Below, one piece after another: positions 17,449-24,959 of a DNA stretch of 64,000 bases. Position numbers and translations under genes: made by a program. The stretch spans positions 124,001 through 188,000 of the forward strand of contig JAXMAN010000002.1 in NCBI GenBank assembly GCA_046350355.1, read 5' to 3'. Position 1 is the stretch's first letter, and the number at the start of each line of letters is the position of its first letter. The notes beneath the pieces were generated by a model, which worked only from the letters and a program-made list of their open reading frames with translations, did not search any database and was not told the origin of the DNA. The DNA comes from UBA966 sp046350355. GTDB taxonomy: Bacteria; Planctomycetota; Phycisphaerae; Phycisphaerales; SM1A02.

Positions 17449-17967
17449 ATGCGCTTCGCCATCCTCGGCAACTCTGGATCCGGCAAGTCCACCTTGGCCA
17501 GCTGGTTGGCCCGGTCGGTCGACCTCGCACTGCTCGATCTCGACTCCGTCGCCTGGGAGCCGGAGCAGCCCGCCGTGGCGCGATCAAGCGGTCTTGCCGA
17601 AGCCGACGTCGCGAAGTTCTGTACGGGTCACCCACGTTGGGTGCTGGAAGGCTGCTACGGCAGCCTGATCGAAGTTGCGTTGGAGTTCCAGCCGTTTCTC
17701 GTCTTCCTGAATCCAGGAGCGGAAACGTGCACCGCCAACTGCGTCAAACGTCCCTGGGAGCCCCACAAGTACCCGTCCCGGGAGGAGCAGGACGGCAACC
17801 TCAAGTTCCTCCTTTCCTGGGTGGCGGAGTACTACACGCGCGACGGACCAATGTCGCTGGCAGCTCATCGGGCGGTCTTCGACAAGTACACGGGGCGGAA
17901 GGTTGAACTTCAGCGTGTGCCCCAGCTCAGTCCGCCCGAAATCGAGGTGTTGTCGTGGTTGCGCTGA
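17449..17967 (+). CDS. cassette 6: P-loop kinase-like NTPase
   Basis: 172 residues. Walker A is GNSGSGKST at residues 7-15, followed by LDLDSVAWEP, a DxD-type substrate or Mg site as in shikimate and adenylate kinase-like topology-modulation proteins (FlaR/AAA_17 group). The C-terminal region contains paired helices and no DNA-binding domain. It probably phosphorylates a small molecule. The ATG at 17449 is ten bases after the attC core. Confidence 0.8.
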   Translation: MRFAILGNSGSGKSTLASWLARSVDLALLDLDSVAWEPEQPAVARSSGLAEADVAKFCTGHPRWVLEGCYGSLIEVALEFQPFLVFLNPGAETCTANCVKRPWEPHKYPSREEQDGNLKFLLSWVAEYYTRDGPMSLAAHRAVFDKYTGRKVELQRVPQLSPPEIEVLSWLR

Positions 17968-17968
17968 G

Positions 17969-18025
17969 GCCGAACATCTCGCTCGAGCGCTCTGCCGGCG
18001 TCAGCCGCCCAGCTCAATGTTGGGA
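17969..18025 (+). repeat. attC, short classical type
   Basis: R'' GCCGAAC (17969-17975) and R' GTTGGGA (18019-18025) enclose CTCGCTCGAGCG and CCGCCCAGCTCAA arms. At 57 bp it resembles the classic short attC sites of mobile integrons more than families A or B. Confidence 0.7.
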
Positions 18026-18035
18026 GGGCCCGCCG

Positions 18036-18542
18036 GTGACTCACTGCTCGGGCTGGAGATCGGTGGTCACGAAGTCGCGCCTTTCGTGGATCGCGGTCCT
18101 CGCCTTCGCGGCGTTGGCCCTGTGGATGCACGTCTCCCATTGCTCGTGGTGGCTGCTTGAGGAACGGCGCGGCTCGGACGACCCGCTCGTCATCGGCCTG
18201 GGCGGCGAGCAATTCGGTTGGACGATCATCGCGACCGAGTTTCACGTCTGGTACGGCAGGGGCGTCTTCGCCCAAGCTGGCATCGGCAAGGCTGACGCGG
18301 CCGTGTTCGGCCTTGCAGTTCCGTTCGCTCTGTTTGCACTCAGCGTCGTGCTGGTCCAGCGTCTGCGGCGAGCCGCTTGGGCACTTCAGGGCCGGTGCCC
18401 CACGTGCAACCACCTGCTCGATCCGGCCGTGCGCGATCCGAGTCGCCGATGTCCGGAGTGTGGATGGCGGCCAGTGCAGCGAGCCATCGAGACGTCCCAT
18501 GCGCCCACGATTTCGCAGCGCGACGATCCGAGGCCTTTTTGA
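18036..18542 (+). CDS. cassette 7: membrane protein with zinc ribbon
   Basis: 168 residues from GTG at 18036 (GTG at 18063 is also possible; the frame extends back into the attC but that part is not credible). Two membrane helices (LSWIAVLAFAALALWMHV; AVFGLAVPFALFALSVVLV) are followed by a ribbon CPTCNHLLDP...RRCPECGW. It has the same architecture as cassettes 2, 27b and 31. Function unknown. Confidence 0.65.
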   Translation: MTHCSGWRSVVTKSRLSWIAVLAFAALALWMHVSHCSWWLLEERRGSDDPLVIGLGGEQFGWTIIATEFHVWYGRGVFAQAGIGKADAAVFGLAVPFALFALSVVLVQRLRRAAWALQGRCPTCNHLLDPAVRDPSRRCPECGWRPVQRAIETSHAPTISQRDDPRPF

Positions 18543-18637
18543 CTGAGAGATCGTACCGACACGCGGAGCGTTCTAGCATTCCCTCGGGAGCGTGTGCTCC
18601 TCGCCGTACCTGCGTGCGGCACTACTTCACGTGAGGT
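18537..18637 (+). repeat. attC, family B (degenerate cores)
   Basis: The body CTGAGAGATCGTACCGACAC and TGCGTGCGGCACTACTTCAC match family B, but R'' reads TTTTGAC and R' GTGAGGT, so recombination efficiency is doubtful. Confidence 0.65.
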
Positions 18638-18642
18638 CGCGC

Positions 18643-18909
18643 ATGAGCATCCCAGCATTCTCGATTGGCGAGTGGCTGGTTTGCAGTTGCGGCTGCACCT
18701 GCGACGCCCCCTTTCACCCGCCCGGCTCAGCGGTGGACGAGCCGGAGCTCGTTGTTGGCAGCACGCTTCCTGAGTCTGTCCGAGTTCCAGCCAGCGAGTG
18801 GCGGACGGAGGTTGCGACCGCGTGTCCGCGTTGCGGTCGGCAGCTTCGAGCACATGCAGTGTTTCGCGGACGGACTTTGCATGCGTTTACACCCATCAAC
18901 GCCGCCTAA
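18643..18909 (+). CDS. cassette 8: small zinc-binding protein
   Basis: 88 residues from ATG at 18643. An N-terminal Cys cluster (CSCGCTCDAPFH) and a later CPRCGRQL pair suggest a zinc ribbon split across the protein. No membrane segment. Function unknown. The protein ends NAA with the stop inside the attC core. Confidence 0.65.
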   Translation: MSIPAFSIGEWLVCSCGCTCDAPFHPPGSAVDEPELVVGSTLPESVRVPASEWRTEVATACPRCGRQLRAHAVFRGRTLHAFTPINAA

Positions 18910-18996
18910 TCGCGCGCTGCAGCGAACCCGGCGGGGGCGTCGCGGCTGCAATCGTCGTGTCCCGTGCGCCGAGCCACTGAGCTTGGGTCGTTAGTC
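18904..18996 (+). repeat. attC, family A
   Basis: R'' GCCTAAT (18904-18910) and R' GTTAGTC (18990-18996). The arms CTGCAGCGAACCCGGC and GCCGAGCCACTGAG align with the family A reference. Confidence 0.78.
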
Positions 18997-19012
18997 GTCC
19001 GCCAGGCAGCCC

Positions 19013-19615
19013 ATGCCTCTGACTCCTCTCCAGATCGCTGAACACAACCGCCACTACGAGGCTGGCTGGAAGCTTCTCTACCCCTATCTCATCCTTCACG
19101 GCCGGCGGCAGATCGTTCCCGGCTGGTTTGGACGCTGGCGCCTCAAACGCGCAGCCCAGCACTTCAGGAGCGCGCTTGCGCTCGCGCCCGACAGCTGGCC
19201 GGCAATGTGGGGGCTCGGGAAGCTCCACCAGCGGCTCGAGGAACATGCTGACGCCCTTCGTTGGCTTCGGCAGGCCGTTCAGATCAATCCAGATCATCCC
19301 GACGTTCTTCGCGAGGCCGGCATCGAGGCGAGCGAGGTCGGTGATCACCGGTATGCGGCCGAGGTGTTCGCTCGGGCGATCGCCGTGGATCCCGAGGATC
19401 CTGGCCATCACGCGAATCTGGCAGTCGCCTTGCTCAATTGCGGCTCCGTTCTCGAGGCCGAGAAGAGCATCTCTCGGGCTTTGGCCCTTGCACCTGACGA
19501 CTCCATTTCGCAGGCCGTTGCCGAGCGCATCCGCGTGGCCGGCCAGGTCGTGGCTTCAGAGGCGGACCGCGCCATCCCGCGTGAGCAAGCGCCGCCGAAT
19601 CCCGGCCCTCAGTAG
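19013..19615 (+). CDS. cassette 9a: TPR-repeat protein
   Basis: 200 residues with about four tetratricopeptide repeats between residues 45 and 170 (for example WPAMWGLGKLHQRLEEHADAL shortened to GLGKLHQRLEEHADALR, and HANLAVALLNCGSVLEAEKS). TPRs mediate protein-protein contacts; the partner is unknown. No attC is recognisable at its end, so it and the next gene may form one composite cassette. Confidence 0.8.
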   Translation: MPLTPLQIAEHNRHYEAGWKLLYPYLILHGRRQIVPGWFGRWRLKRAAQHFRSALALAPDSWPAMWGLGKLHQRLEEHADALRWLRQAVQINPDHPDVLREAGIEASEVGDHRYAAEVFARAIAVDPEDPGHHANLAVALLNCGSVLEAEKSISRALALAPDDSISQAVAERIRVAGQVVASEADRAIPREQAPPNPGPQ

Positions 19616-19666
19616 ACTCGCGGCACTCGCCACCGACGCCGGACTTTCGGCGGCAACGAACGCGCC

Positions 19667-19978
19667 ATGAGAGAAGTCGTCTCCAAGTTCACCTACGGGA
19701 TCTCGTGGTTGGCTGTGGTCCTGACAGTCATCGCCACATATCTTTGGCTTCGGATCGTGCTCGACGACAGCGGCTGGGGCGGATTCGGGTTCAGGATCTT
19801 TGTCGGGCCCGAATTGGGCGTGTTCTCGCTGTTTCTGGGCGTCATTCCCAGCGCCATTCTTGTCCTCCAGAACCGGCAGCGACGAGATGTGACGAGCTTG
19901 CTGATGTCGGGCTGCTCGTTTCTCACCGTGGCAGGCGAGATAGCGCTCCTTCGCGTCATTCCGCTGAGCGGCTGTTAG
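19667..19978 (+). CDS. cassette 9b: small membrane protein reading into an attC half-site
   Basis: 103 residues with three hydrophobic segments (ISWLAVVLTVIATYLWLRIV; VFSLFLGVIPSAILVL; LTVAGEIALLRVI). The last residues IPLSGC and the stop are encoded by a family A attC right arm ending GTTAGGG, so the natural C-terminus may have been lost. Function unknown. Confidence 0.6.
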   Translation: MREVVSKFTYGISWLAVVLTVIATYLWLRIVLDDSGWGGFGFRIFVGPELGVFSLFLGVIPSAILVLQNRQRRDVTSLLMSGCSFLTVAGEIALLRVIPLSGC

Positions 19979-19980
19979 GG
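19957..19980 (+). repeat. attC half-site (right arm of family A)
   Basis: The sequence TTCCGCTGAGCGGCTGTTAGGG matches the family A right arm and R' core (GTTAGGG, 19974-19980). The left arm is missing and replaced by the end of the upstream gene. Confidence 0.5.
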
Positions 19981-19984
19981 GTGC

Positions 19985-20479
19985 ATGTTGAAGCCGCGCC
20001 CATCCGCCGGCAGCATCGGATCTGCGAAGTTCGCGGGAGTAGAACTCCACATCGAGGGAAAGTCCGATCTGACAGTGCTGCTGGCCGCGCTTCAATCGCG
20101 CACTTCGATTCTGTTCTCGCAGATCGGACGGCGCAAGTCGACGATCCGGGCGGAGCTGAAGCGCACTCCCAAGCGCAACAGCGCGGAGGCTGCGGTGCTC
20201 TTGTTCGCGCAGATCGCCCGACGACTGCCGCCTGAGGCGCGCCTGCTGTGGAGCCGCGCCCACCGCACCTTCGACGTCGGATTTCACGGCGGTCCCCGTC
20301 CGCCGTTTGTCGCGCAGACCCTTGGGCCCAAGGCGCTGCAAGCGGCGGCGCAGGTGGGCGCATGCCTCACGATCACCGTCTACGCGCCGATCCCTCCCGC
20401 CCGGGGAACCACCGCGAAGCACTCGCAGGTGCAGGCCAGGCGCAGACGTTCGTCCGCTCGCGCTCGGGCCGCCGCGTGA
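19985..20479 (+). CDS. cassette 10: hypothetical protein
   Basis: 164 residues starting four bases after the preceding core. A compact N-terminal part (KFAGVELHIEGKSDLTVLLAA, shown to SDLTV) is followed by basic segments and an Arg/Ala-rich tail. The middle has a RTFDVGFHGGPRPPFV motif. No family recognised. Confidence 0.6.
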   Translation: MLKPRPSAGSIGSAKFAGVELHIEGKSDLTVLLAALQSRTSILFSQIGRRKSTIRAELKRTPKRNSAEAAVLLFAQIARRLPPEARLLWSRAHRTFDVGFHGGPRPPFVAQTLGPKALQAAAQVGACLTITVYAPIPPARGTTAKHSQVQARRRRSSARARAAA

Positions 20480-20480
20480 C

Positions 20481-20582
20481 GCCGAACTACGCGTTGGTCC
20501 GACCTGCGGCGCTGGTTAGCATCTATGCGGGAGCGCGGGCTCCATTGCCGCGCCGGCGTGCGGCAGACCGCAGACGCTAGGC
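20481..20582 (+). repeat. attC, family B
   Basis: R'' GCCGAAC (20481-20487) and R' GCTAGGC (20576-20582, one mismatch). The middle GGGAGCGCGGGCTCC and GCGTGCGGCAGACCGC follow the family B plan. Confidence 0.72.
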
Positions 20583-20597
20583 CACATCGAGCGCGCT

Positions 20598-20921
20598 ATG
20601 CCAGACACCGACCCCAACGAGTTCACGGCCCGCGAGAAGTTCATCTTGAGCTACTACCTCGACCGCGAGCTTTCAGCTTCGCGCCGACTCTCTACCTACG
20701 ACCTCGTGTTTGTGGCGGGGTCAGTCGCTTGCGTTCTCGTTGCCGCCGTTCGGGGAGATATCGCGTTGGCGATCGTCGGTTACGCCTTGGTCGTCGGTCG
20801 TCTCTGCTACAACTCCGCGGAGGGCGGCCGATGGACGCGAGACTTTCAGAGCAACTTCCGAAAGTTCGACGCCAAGCTGAAGGCGGCGTCAGAACCACGG
20901 AAGGATGGAGAGACACGATGA
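20598..20921 (+). CDS. cassette 11: small membrane protein
   Basis: 107 residues: a polar N-terminus (FTAREKFILSYYLDREL), two adjacent membrane helices (LVFVAGSVACVLVAAV; IALAIVGYALVVGRLCY) forming a hairpin, and a charged C-terminal tail. No family recognised. Confidence 0.65.
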   Translation: MPDTDPNEFTAREKFILSYYLDRELSASRRLSTYDLVFVAGSVACVLVAAVRGDIALAIVGYALVVGRLCYNSAEGGRWTRDFQSNFRKFDAKLKAASEPRKDGETR

Positions 20922-20924
20922 CGT

Positions 20925-21018
20925 GGCCGCGCCATGCGCTGCATCGAAGCTGGCGGGAGCGTGGCGGTGGCGAGCGGGGCGTTCTGTGCGCCGGGTCGCT
21001 GAGCTTTGGCCTTTAGGC
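20925..21018 (+). repeat. attC, family A (degenerate)
   Basis: The body CCATGCGCTGCATCGAAG and GCGCCGGGTCGCTGAGC match family A. The R'' core is not recognisable and R' reads TTTAGGC (21012-21018). Confidence 0.6.
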
Positions 21019-21034
21019 CAGGGAGAGCTTGGCG

Positions 21035-21451
21035 ATGGGATGGTTCAGTCGGAAAGTGCTCGTGACGTTCATCGACGACGCCACGGGTGCGGCGTTCGCA
21101 ACGACCAGGATGCCTCCGGCCGACCTCCCGGAATCGTTCGAAGTCCCGACGACACTGCACCTGGGAGAGGCCGAGTGGTCTGTGGTACATGCGGAGCCGC
21201 AGACGAGAGAGAGGTACGCGAACTCCGGAACGCGGATCCTCCGATTACGGAAGATCGAGAGCTTCACGACCGGAGCGATCTCCTATAGGCGGTACCAAGG
21301 CACCACATGCCCACTCACAGGCGAGATCCACGACTGGCACGTCGCCACTTCATCTCGTTGGCCGTCGTCGGAGTTCCATTTCTGGCCCTGTTCGCGGTCG
21401 TCCTCTCCGCGCCCGACTACAAGTGGCCTGCCGTGCTTGCTGCAACCTTGA
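21035..21451 (+). pseudogene. cassette 12a: hypothetical gene truncated at a fused cassette junction
   Basis: ATG at 21035 begins MGWFSRKVLVTFIDDATG and the sequence looks coding to about residue 86 (KIESFTTGAIS). After 21288 the frame continues only because it overlaps, out of frame, the next gene; that part has no protein-like character. The junction CTATAGGCGGTACCAAGG corresponds to the point where copy 1 of the next gene meets its attC core, so the 3' end and attC of this cassette appear deleted. Confidence 0.5.
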
Positions 21452-21630
21452 TTGCGATTGCCGGGCTCGTCACGCAGGAGCTCCGACTTCGACGCTACCG
21501 CTGCCCTGTATGCCGATCGCGCCTGGCATATCCAGACCCTTCGCCGGGGGCGCGCCTCGAGTTCCATTGCCCGAGGTGCGACATCGTGTGGAACACCGGA
21601 TTTCGCGCGACTTCGGACTACAGTGGGTGA
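21307..21630 (+). CDS. cassette 12b: zinc-ribbon membrane protein, copy 2
   Basis: 107 residues, nearly identical to the cassette 3 product: same two membrane helices and the ribbon CPVCRSRLAY...FHCPRCDIVW. It starts with ATG where copy 1 has TTG. A single change creates a TGA after SDYSG, removing the 25-residue tail. The nucleotide similarity continues past the stop to about 21690. Confidence 0.7.
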   Translation: MPTHRRDPRLARRHFISLAVVGVPFLALFAVVLSAPDYKWPAVLAATLIAIAGLVTQELRLRRYRCPVCRSRLAYPDPSPGARLEFHCPRCDIVWNTGFRATSDYSG

Positions 21631-21716
21631 CATGCTGTCGCTTGCTGCCGAACATCAGGGCACCCGGGCGGAGGCAACGAGTTGATTCGAAGGCAATCCT
21701 TCTCGCCGGCTCTCTA

Positions 21717-21962
21717 ATGTCCTCATTGATGCTCGTCGCCCGCTTTGTTCCGGTCGGGAACAATTCGGTTTCCATCGTTGGCACCAGGCCCAATCCCACG
21801 TTCGAGCGAAGTCGTCGCGCCATGTGGACGCTGGCAATCGCGGGTTCCGCGTTCGTGGTCGGCGCAGGCGTACCCCGACTCGCGTCCCGTGCAATCCACG
21901 GAAACGCAACTCCGAATCCGCCCGCGCAGCAGGGGAGCAAGCGTTCTGGCGATGGCGCCTGA
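21717..21962 (+). CDS. cassette 12c: small hypothetical protein
   Basis: 81 residues with two weak hydrophobic stretches (MSSLMLVARFVPVG; WTLAIAGSAFVVGAGVP) and a polar Pro/Gln-rich tail. The TGA stop lies in the attC core GCCTGAC, which supports it as a real cassette gene despite its size. No family recognised. Confidence 0.45.
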   Translation: MSSLMLVARFVPVGNNSVSIVGTRPNPTFERSRRAMWTLAIAGSAFVVGAGVPRLASRAIHGNATPNPPAQQGSKRSGDGA

Positions 21963-22058
21963 CCGGGCGCTCGTGCCGACACGCGGCGCGGGCTAGCATC
22001 GACGCCGGAGCGTGCGCTCCCTGGCCGCGCTGGTGCGCGGCGCAACGAAACGTTGGGC
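21957..22058 (+). repeat. attC, family B (well preserved)
   Basis: R'' GCCTGAC (21957-21963) and R' GTTGGGC (22052-22058). The arms GCTCGTGCCGACACGCGG and GTGCGCGGCGCAACG, with an internal GGAGCGTGCGCTCC stem, give one of the best family B copies. Confidence 0.87.
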
Positions 22059-22061
22059 GTC

Positions 22062-22484
22062 ATGACCAACATTCCGACCGAATTCGACTGGTACGACGCT
22101 TGGATCCTGGCGGCTCTGATCTACGCACAGGAGGAGAGTGCGCCGGTTCCGCTCTGGCGACTCATCGCGACTGCCGATGCCCTGGGCAAACTCATCGTGT
22201 TTCGCGAGGAGCTGGAAGTCGCACTGGCTCGCCTCGATCGCGCTGGATACGTTCGCGTAGTGCCCGATGGGTTCGAGGCGACGGCCAAGGCGCTCGCCCT
22301 CAAGGCTCCAGGGGCACCGGTGCTCATTGTCGAGCGTGCGATTGGGGCCAAGCCTTGGCCGCAACACGCGCAGGTACCCAAGACCTCGGAGGAGATTTAC
22401 GTATCTGCCGAGGCGCATGCAGCTGCGCTGAAGAAGTACCGCAAGGAGTTCAGAAGGATGTACCGCGACGCTCCTGACGCGTAA
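22062..22484 (+). CDS. cassette 13: predicted winged-helix-like hypothetical protein
   Basis: 140 residues starting ATG at 22062, three bases after the core. The pattern AWILAALIYAQEE, then LWRLIATADAL, then EELEVALARLDRAGYVRV resembles a winged helix with a turn leading to FEATAKALAL. A DNA-binding or regulatory role is possible but unproven. The C-terminal tail is basic. The stop is inside the attC core. Confidence 0.65.
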   Translation: MTNIPTEFDWYDAWILAALIYAQEESAPVPLWRLIATADALGKLIVFREELEVALARLDRAGYVRVVPDGFEATAKALALKAPGAPVLIVERAIGAKPWPQHAQVPKTSEEIYVSAEAHAAALKKYRKEFRRMYRDAPDA

Positions 22485-22581
22485 CTGAGCGTTCGTGCCG
22501 GGGCGCGCGTGCGGTCTACACTCACCCGCGACGGCCAGCGCCCGTGGCTGCACGCGCGTGTGGGACATCGCAACCTCAGGC
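22479..22581 (+). repeat. attC, family B
   Basis: R'' GCGTAAC (22479-22485) and a weak R' CTCAGGC (22575-22581). The body TGAGCGTTCGTGCCGG and CACGCGCGTGTGGGACATCG is family B. Confidence 0.75.
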
Positions 22582-22598
22582 AACTCCGTTCGTCTTTC

Positions 22599-22931
22599 AT
22601 GAAGCAAGGAGCACCTGCGTTTGGCCTTCTGCTAGGGATCATCATTACTCCCTTCGCGTTGTTGCTTGCCGTCGTTTCAGCGGGGGCCGGACACGGCGAC
22701 TACGTCCTCGCCAAGCTTCTGTTCCCCTTCACGATGCTCTCGAGTTTGGTCTTCAGATCGATCACGGTCCCGTTCATTCTGCTCGCAGTTGTTCAGTTTC
22801 CCTTCTACGGGTGGATCGTCGCCGCGGGCTCGCAGTCCAGTACTCGCCGCCGGCACTTGTGGATCCTCGCCGGGATTCACCTTGCTGGGGTCACTCTGAA
22901 TTTTGTTGTTCCCTATCCGGGCTTCTCTTGA
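22599..22931 (+). CDS. cassette 14: integral membrane protein
   Basis: 110 residues from ATG at 22599 with three or four membrane helices (FGLLLGIIITPFALLLAVV; LLFPFTMLSSLVF; ITVPFILLAVVQFPFYGWIV; ILAGIHLAGVTLNFVV). No family recognised. The frame extends upstream through the attC, but homology-free attC translation is not credible. Confidence 0.65.
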   Translation: MKQGAPAFGLLLGIIITPFALLLAVVSAGAGHGDYVLAKLLFPFTMLSSLVFRSITVPFILLAVVQFPFYGWIVAAGSQSSTRRRHLWILAGIHLAGVTLNFVVPYPGFS

Positions 22932-23034
22932 TGAGATCCTCGTCCAGCATGATCCCGCAGCGCACGCGGCGCGGATGCGAGGTCTGCAATCTTCGCCTCG
23001 CGCGGTCCCTCTGCCCGAACTTGAATCGATAGGC
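22926..23034 (+). repeat. possible eroded attC
   Basis: No clear R''. A GATAGGC at 23028-23034 could be a decayed R' core and the spacing (about 105 bp) fits family B, but the internal arms are poorly conserved. Confidence 0.3.
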
Positions 23035-23035
23035 G

Positions 23036-23189
23036 ACGCGTCCAGCGCCATATTCGAGGGCGCCTTGCCTCCGCCAAGCTCTACGCTTGCCCGGTGCTCG
23101 GGCACTGCTTCGCCGCGGTTCAGCAGGGTGCCGGACTCGTCTTCGGACCGGACATCCACCGTGCTGATTCGAAGGTCATCGTCGCCTGA
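23036..23189 (+). pseudogene. 3' remnant or very short cassette gene
   Basis: The frame ending at TGA 23187-23189 encodes a protein-like C-terminus with ASAKLYACPVLGHCF and GAGLVFGPDIHRADSKVIVA (the second at its very end). The stop lies within GCCTGAT, a family A R'' core, the hallmark of a genuine cassette gene. There is no ATG, GTG or TTG in frame after the stop at 23019, so the 5' part appears lost. It is too short for normal gene calling. Confidence 0.4.
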
Positions 23190-23258
23190 TCACGCGCTGC
23201 CGCGATCGCAAGGTTGGCCGACTTTCGAACTCGAGAACGCCCGCTTCGTCCGTCGTCC
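23184..23258 (+). repeat. attC, family A, left part only
   Basis: GCCTGATCACGCGCTGCCGCGA matches the family A left arm (first 20 bases conserved). The right arm and R' cannot be recognised before the next gene starts at 23263. Confidence 0.4.
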
Positions 23259-23262
23259 AAGC

Positions 23263-23592
23263 ATGGATACACCTTCACCCGATGATCCCGAGTGGTGCAC
23301 GGAGCTGGAGCCGCCGCCGACGGTGGCGTCTCCGCGAGAGCGACTCATCGGCACTTCCATCCTGTCGCTCGTCTGTGGCATCGCGGTGCCGTTCTCCCCC
23401 AGCCTCGGGGCCGCTGACGGCGCGGTCCCTGCGTCGGTCCTCGCCGCACTGGGCTTCGGATTCGCGCTCTCAGCGTGGCGGCATGCGAGACGGACGATGG
23501 AGCGGGTGCTGGCCGCGTGCGCCGCACTGCTCAATCTGTTCTGGATCGGCGTGATCGGCTACGCAGCCCTGAGGATGAGCTTCGGCGGGTAG
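23263..23592 (+). CDS. cassette 15: small membrane protein (DUF4190-like layout)
   Basis: 109 residues. A Pro-rich cytosolic N-terminus (MDTPSPDDPEW) is followed by two to three membrane helices (GTSILSLVCGIAVPF; VLAALGFGFALSAW; LLNLFWIGVIGYAALRM). Layout and length resemble DUF4190-type proteins; that is a likeness, not an assignment. The ATG at 23263 is preferred over the long upstream extension. Confidence 0.6.
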   Translation: MDTPSPDDPEWCTELEPPPTVASPRERLIGTSILSLVCGIAVPFSPSLGAADGAVPASVLAALGFGFALSAWRHARRTMERVLAACAALLNLFWIGVIGYAALRMSFGG

Positions 23593-23601
23593 CGGGTGCG
23601 T

Positions 23602-23740
23602 GTCGACTGATGCTCGCTTGGCACACGCGGTCGATGCGGCGCGAGGCGAAGCGATGCAGGCACTGTCCCGAAGCGACGCGGCCGTACGACCCTCGGTGGA
23701 CGCCCGAGGGCTTCGGACGAAGTTCCAGCGAACGCTAGAA
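23602..23740 (+). repeat. attC, family B, expanded and degenerate
   Basis: GTCGACTGATGCTCGCTTGG recalls the B left arm and AACGCTAGAA carries a decayed R' (GCTAGAA, 23734-23740). The 139 bp length reflects an enlarged centre. Confidence 0.45.
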
Positions 23741-23807
23741 GTTTGGTCATGCCGCTCACCGAGGTAGATTCACAGCCGAGCCGAAGGCGTGCCGCGGAGA
23801 CGGCGGC

Positions 23808-24302
23808 ATGGCTCATGATTCGGCGCACATGAAGCCACATCACGCCATCTACCGCATGTTCACGAAGGAGGTGGCCGAGCTCGGCTTTGCTCGTGACCGG
23901 ACGTCGTGGTGGAAACGCACATCGGGCGCACTCGTTCAGGGGATACACCTTCACAAGTTCAGCTTCACGACGAGCTTTCGTGTGCATTCAGCCATTCACC
24001 TGGCGGAGTTCGACGCACCCGACGCTCCTTGGCTGAATGGCATGAGCAGCGACGATGGGTGGCATGAGTCTCCTCGTCCCAGCGGCTGGTTCCCACGGAC
24101 TGAACCGCCGCTGGCGCGTCGCTACTCATTCGACTACACCGAGTCTCCTGGGACTTGGCAGCCAGTTGCGGACGAACTGTTCGCGTTCACTCGCGACGTT
24201 CTGGTTCCTTGGTTTGAGCGATGGACGGACATGGAGCGTCTGTTGACGGAGACGCATTCGCCGTTGACCCATGACCAGAGAGCGTTCCTCAGCCGGGCCT
24301 GA
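23808..24302 (+). CDS. cassette 16: DUF4304-like protein
   Basis: 164 residues (ATG 23829 is an alternative start). The pattern FTKEVAELGFARDRTSWWKRT followed by beta strands FSFTTSFRVHSAIH and a C-terminal WFERWTDMERLL resembles DUF4304, a family frequent in integron cassettes and near immunity genes. Function unknown. The stop TGA lies in the attC core GCCTGAC. Confidence 0.65.
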   Translation: MAHDSAHMKPHHAIYRMFTKEVAELGFARDRTSWWKRTSGALVQGIHLHKFSFTTSFRVHSAIHLAEFDAPDAPWLNGMSSDDGWHESPRPSGWFPRTEPPLARRYSFDYTESPGTWQPVADELFAFTRDVLVPWFERWTDMERLLTETHSPLTHDQRAFLSRA

Positions 24303-24388
24303 CGATGCGATGCAGCGGACGCGACGGGGCATCGCGGTTGCCGTCGGTGCGTCCCGTCCGCGGGGTCGCTCAGTTTGGGGCGTTGGGT
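24297..24388 (+). repeat. attC, family A
   Basis: R'' GCCTGAC (24297-24303) and R' GTTGGGT (24382-24388). The arms ATGCAGCGGACGCGACGG and CCGCGGGGTCGCTCAG fit family A. Confidence 0.82.
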
Positions 24389-24852
24389 TGAATCCAGTGC
24401 GCATACTGTTCGTCACGATTCCTCTCGCACTGGCGTCGTGCGCCTCGACCAACTATCCCTTCATCCTCCCGCCGGAGATCGCTTACCAAACAGACGAAGT
24501 CTCGAAGATTGCAATACGGTCCCTCCAGGACTCGAACCTCTCGCGGTTCATTACGGCCGGCATTCCTGCGATGACCGCCGAGCGGTGGATCGCGAAGGCG
24601 CAGGAGTTCGAACGCGGTGGCGACATTAAGTTCTTGGGAGATGTGATCATCGGGGACCACTATTCCCGCGATTACTCCGTCCCCTCGCGAGTGCCCGGAG
24701 GCCGCAGCGTGGTGAGCCTTGATTTCGGGATGAAGAACGATCGGGTTGTGCTGGAGAACATCTGGATCATCCCTCCGGATCCGGCCGCCCCCACATGGTC
24801 ACCAACGCGACGCGAAGCGTTGCCCAGCGGTGGGCCCGACCAACCAAACTGA
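24388..24852 (+). CDS. cassette 17: putative lipoprotein
   Basis: 154 residues from TTG at 24388 (GTG at 24397 is equally plausible). The signal VRILFVTIPLALASCAS has a lipobox (LASC), so the product is probably lipid-anchored in the periplasm. The mature part has alternating charged and aromatic segments with no recognised domain. The stop overlaps the attC start. Confidence 0.62.
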   Translation: MNPVRILFVTIPLALASCASTNYPFILPPEIAYQTDEVSKIAIRSLQDSNLSRFITAGIPAMTAERWIAKAQEFERGGDIKFLGDVIIGDHYSRDYSVPSRVPGGRSVVSLDFGMKNDRVVLENIWIIPPDPAAPTWSPTRREALPSGGPDQPN

Positions 24853-24945
24853 GCGTTCAGGCCGACACAGCAGTGCGGGCTAGACTCACGCGCGAGGGCC
24901 ATCGCCCTCGGCCGCACAGCCGTGCAGCTTTACGCCACGTTTGAA
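24843..24945 (+). repeat. attC, family B
   Basis: R'' ACCAAAC (24843-24849) and R' GTTTGAA (24939-24945), with GCGTTCAGGCCGACACAG and GGCCGCACAGCCGTGC arms. Confidence 0.8.
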
Positions 24946-24959
24946 CGGCTGGAGACCGA

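Noticed and set aside
15796..22598. N-terminal extensions of several cassette ORFs reading through attC sites
   Set aside because: Extensions such as those at 15796, 18592, 22509 and 26466 translate attC DNA. Starts just after the R' core, or matching a paralogue, are preferred.
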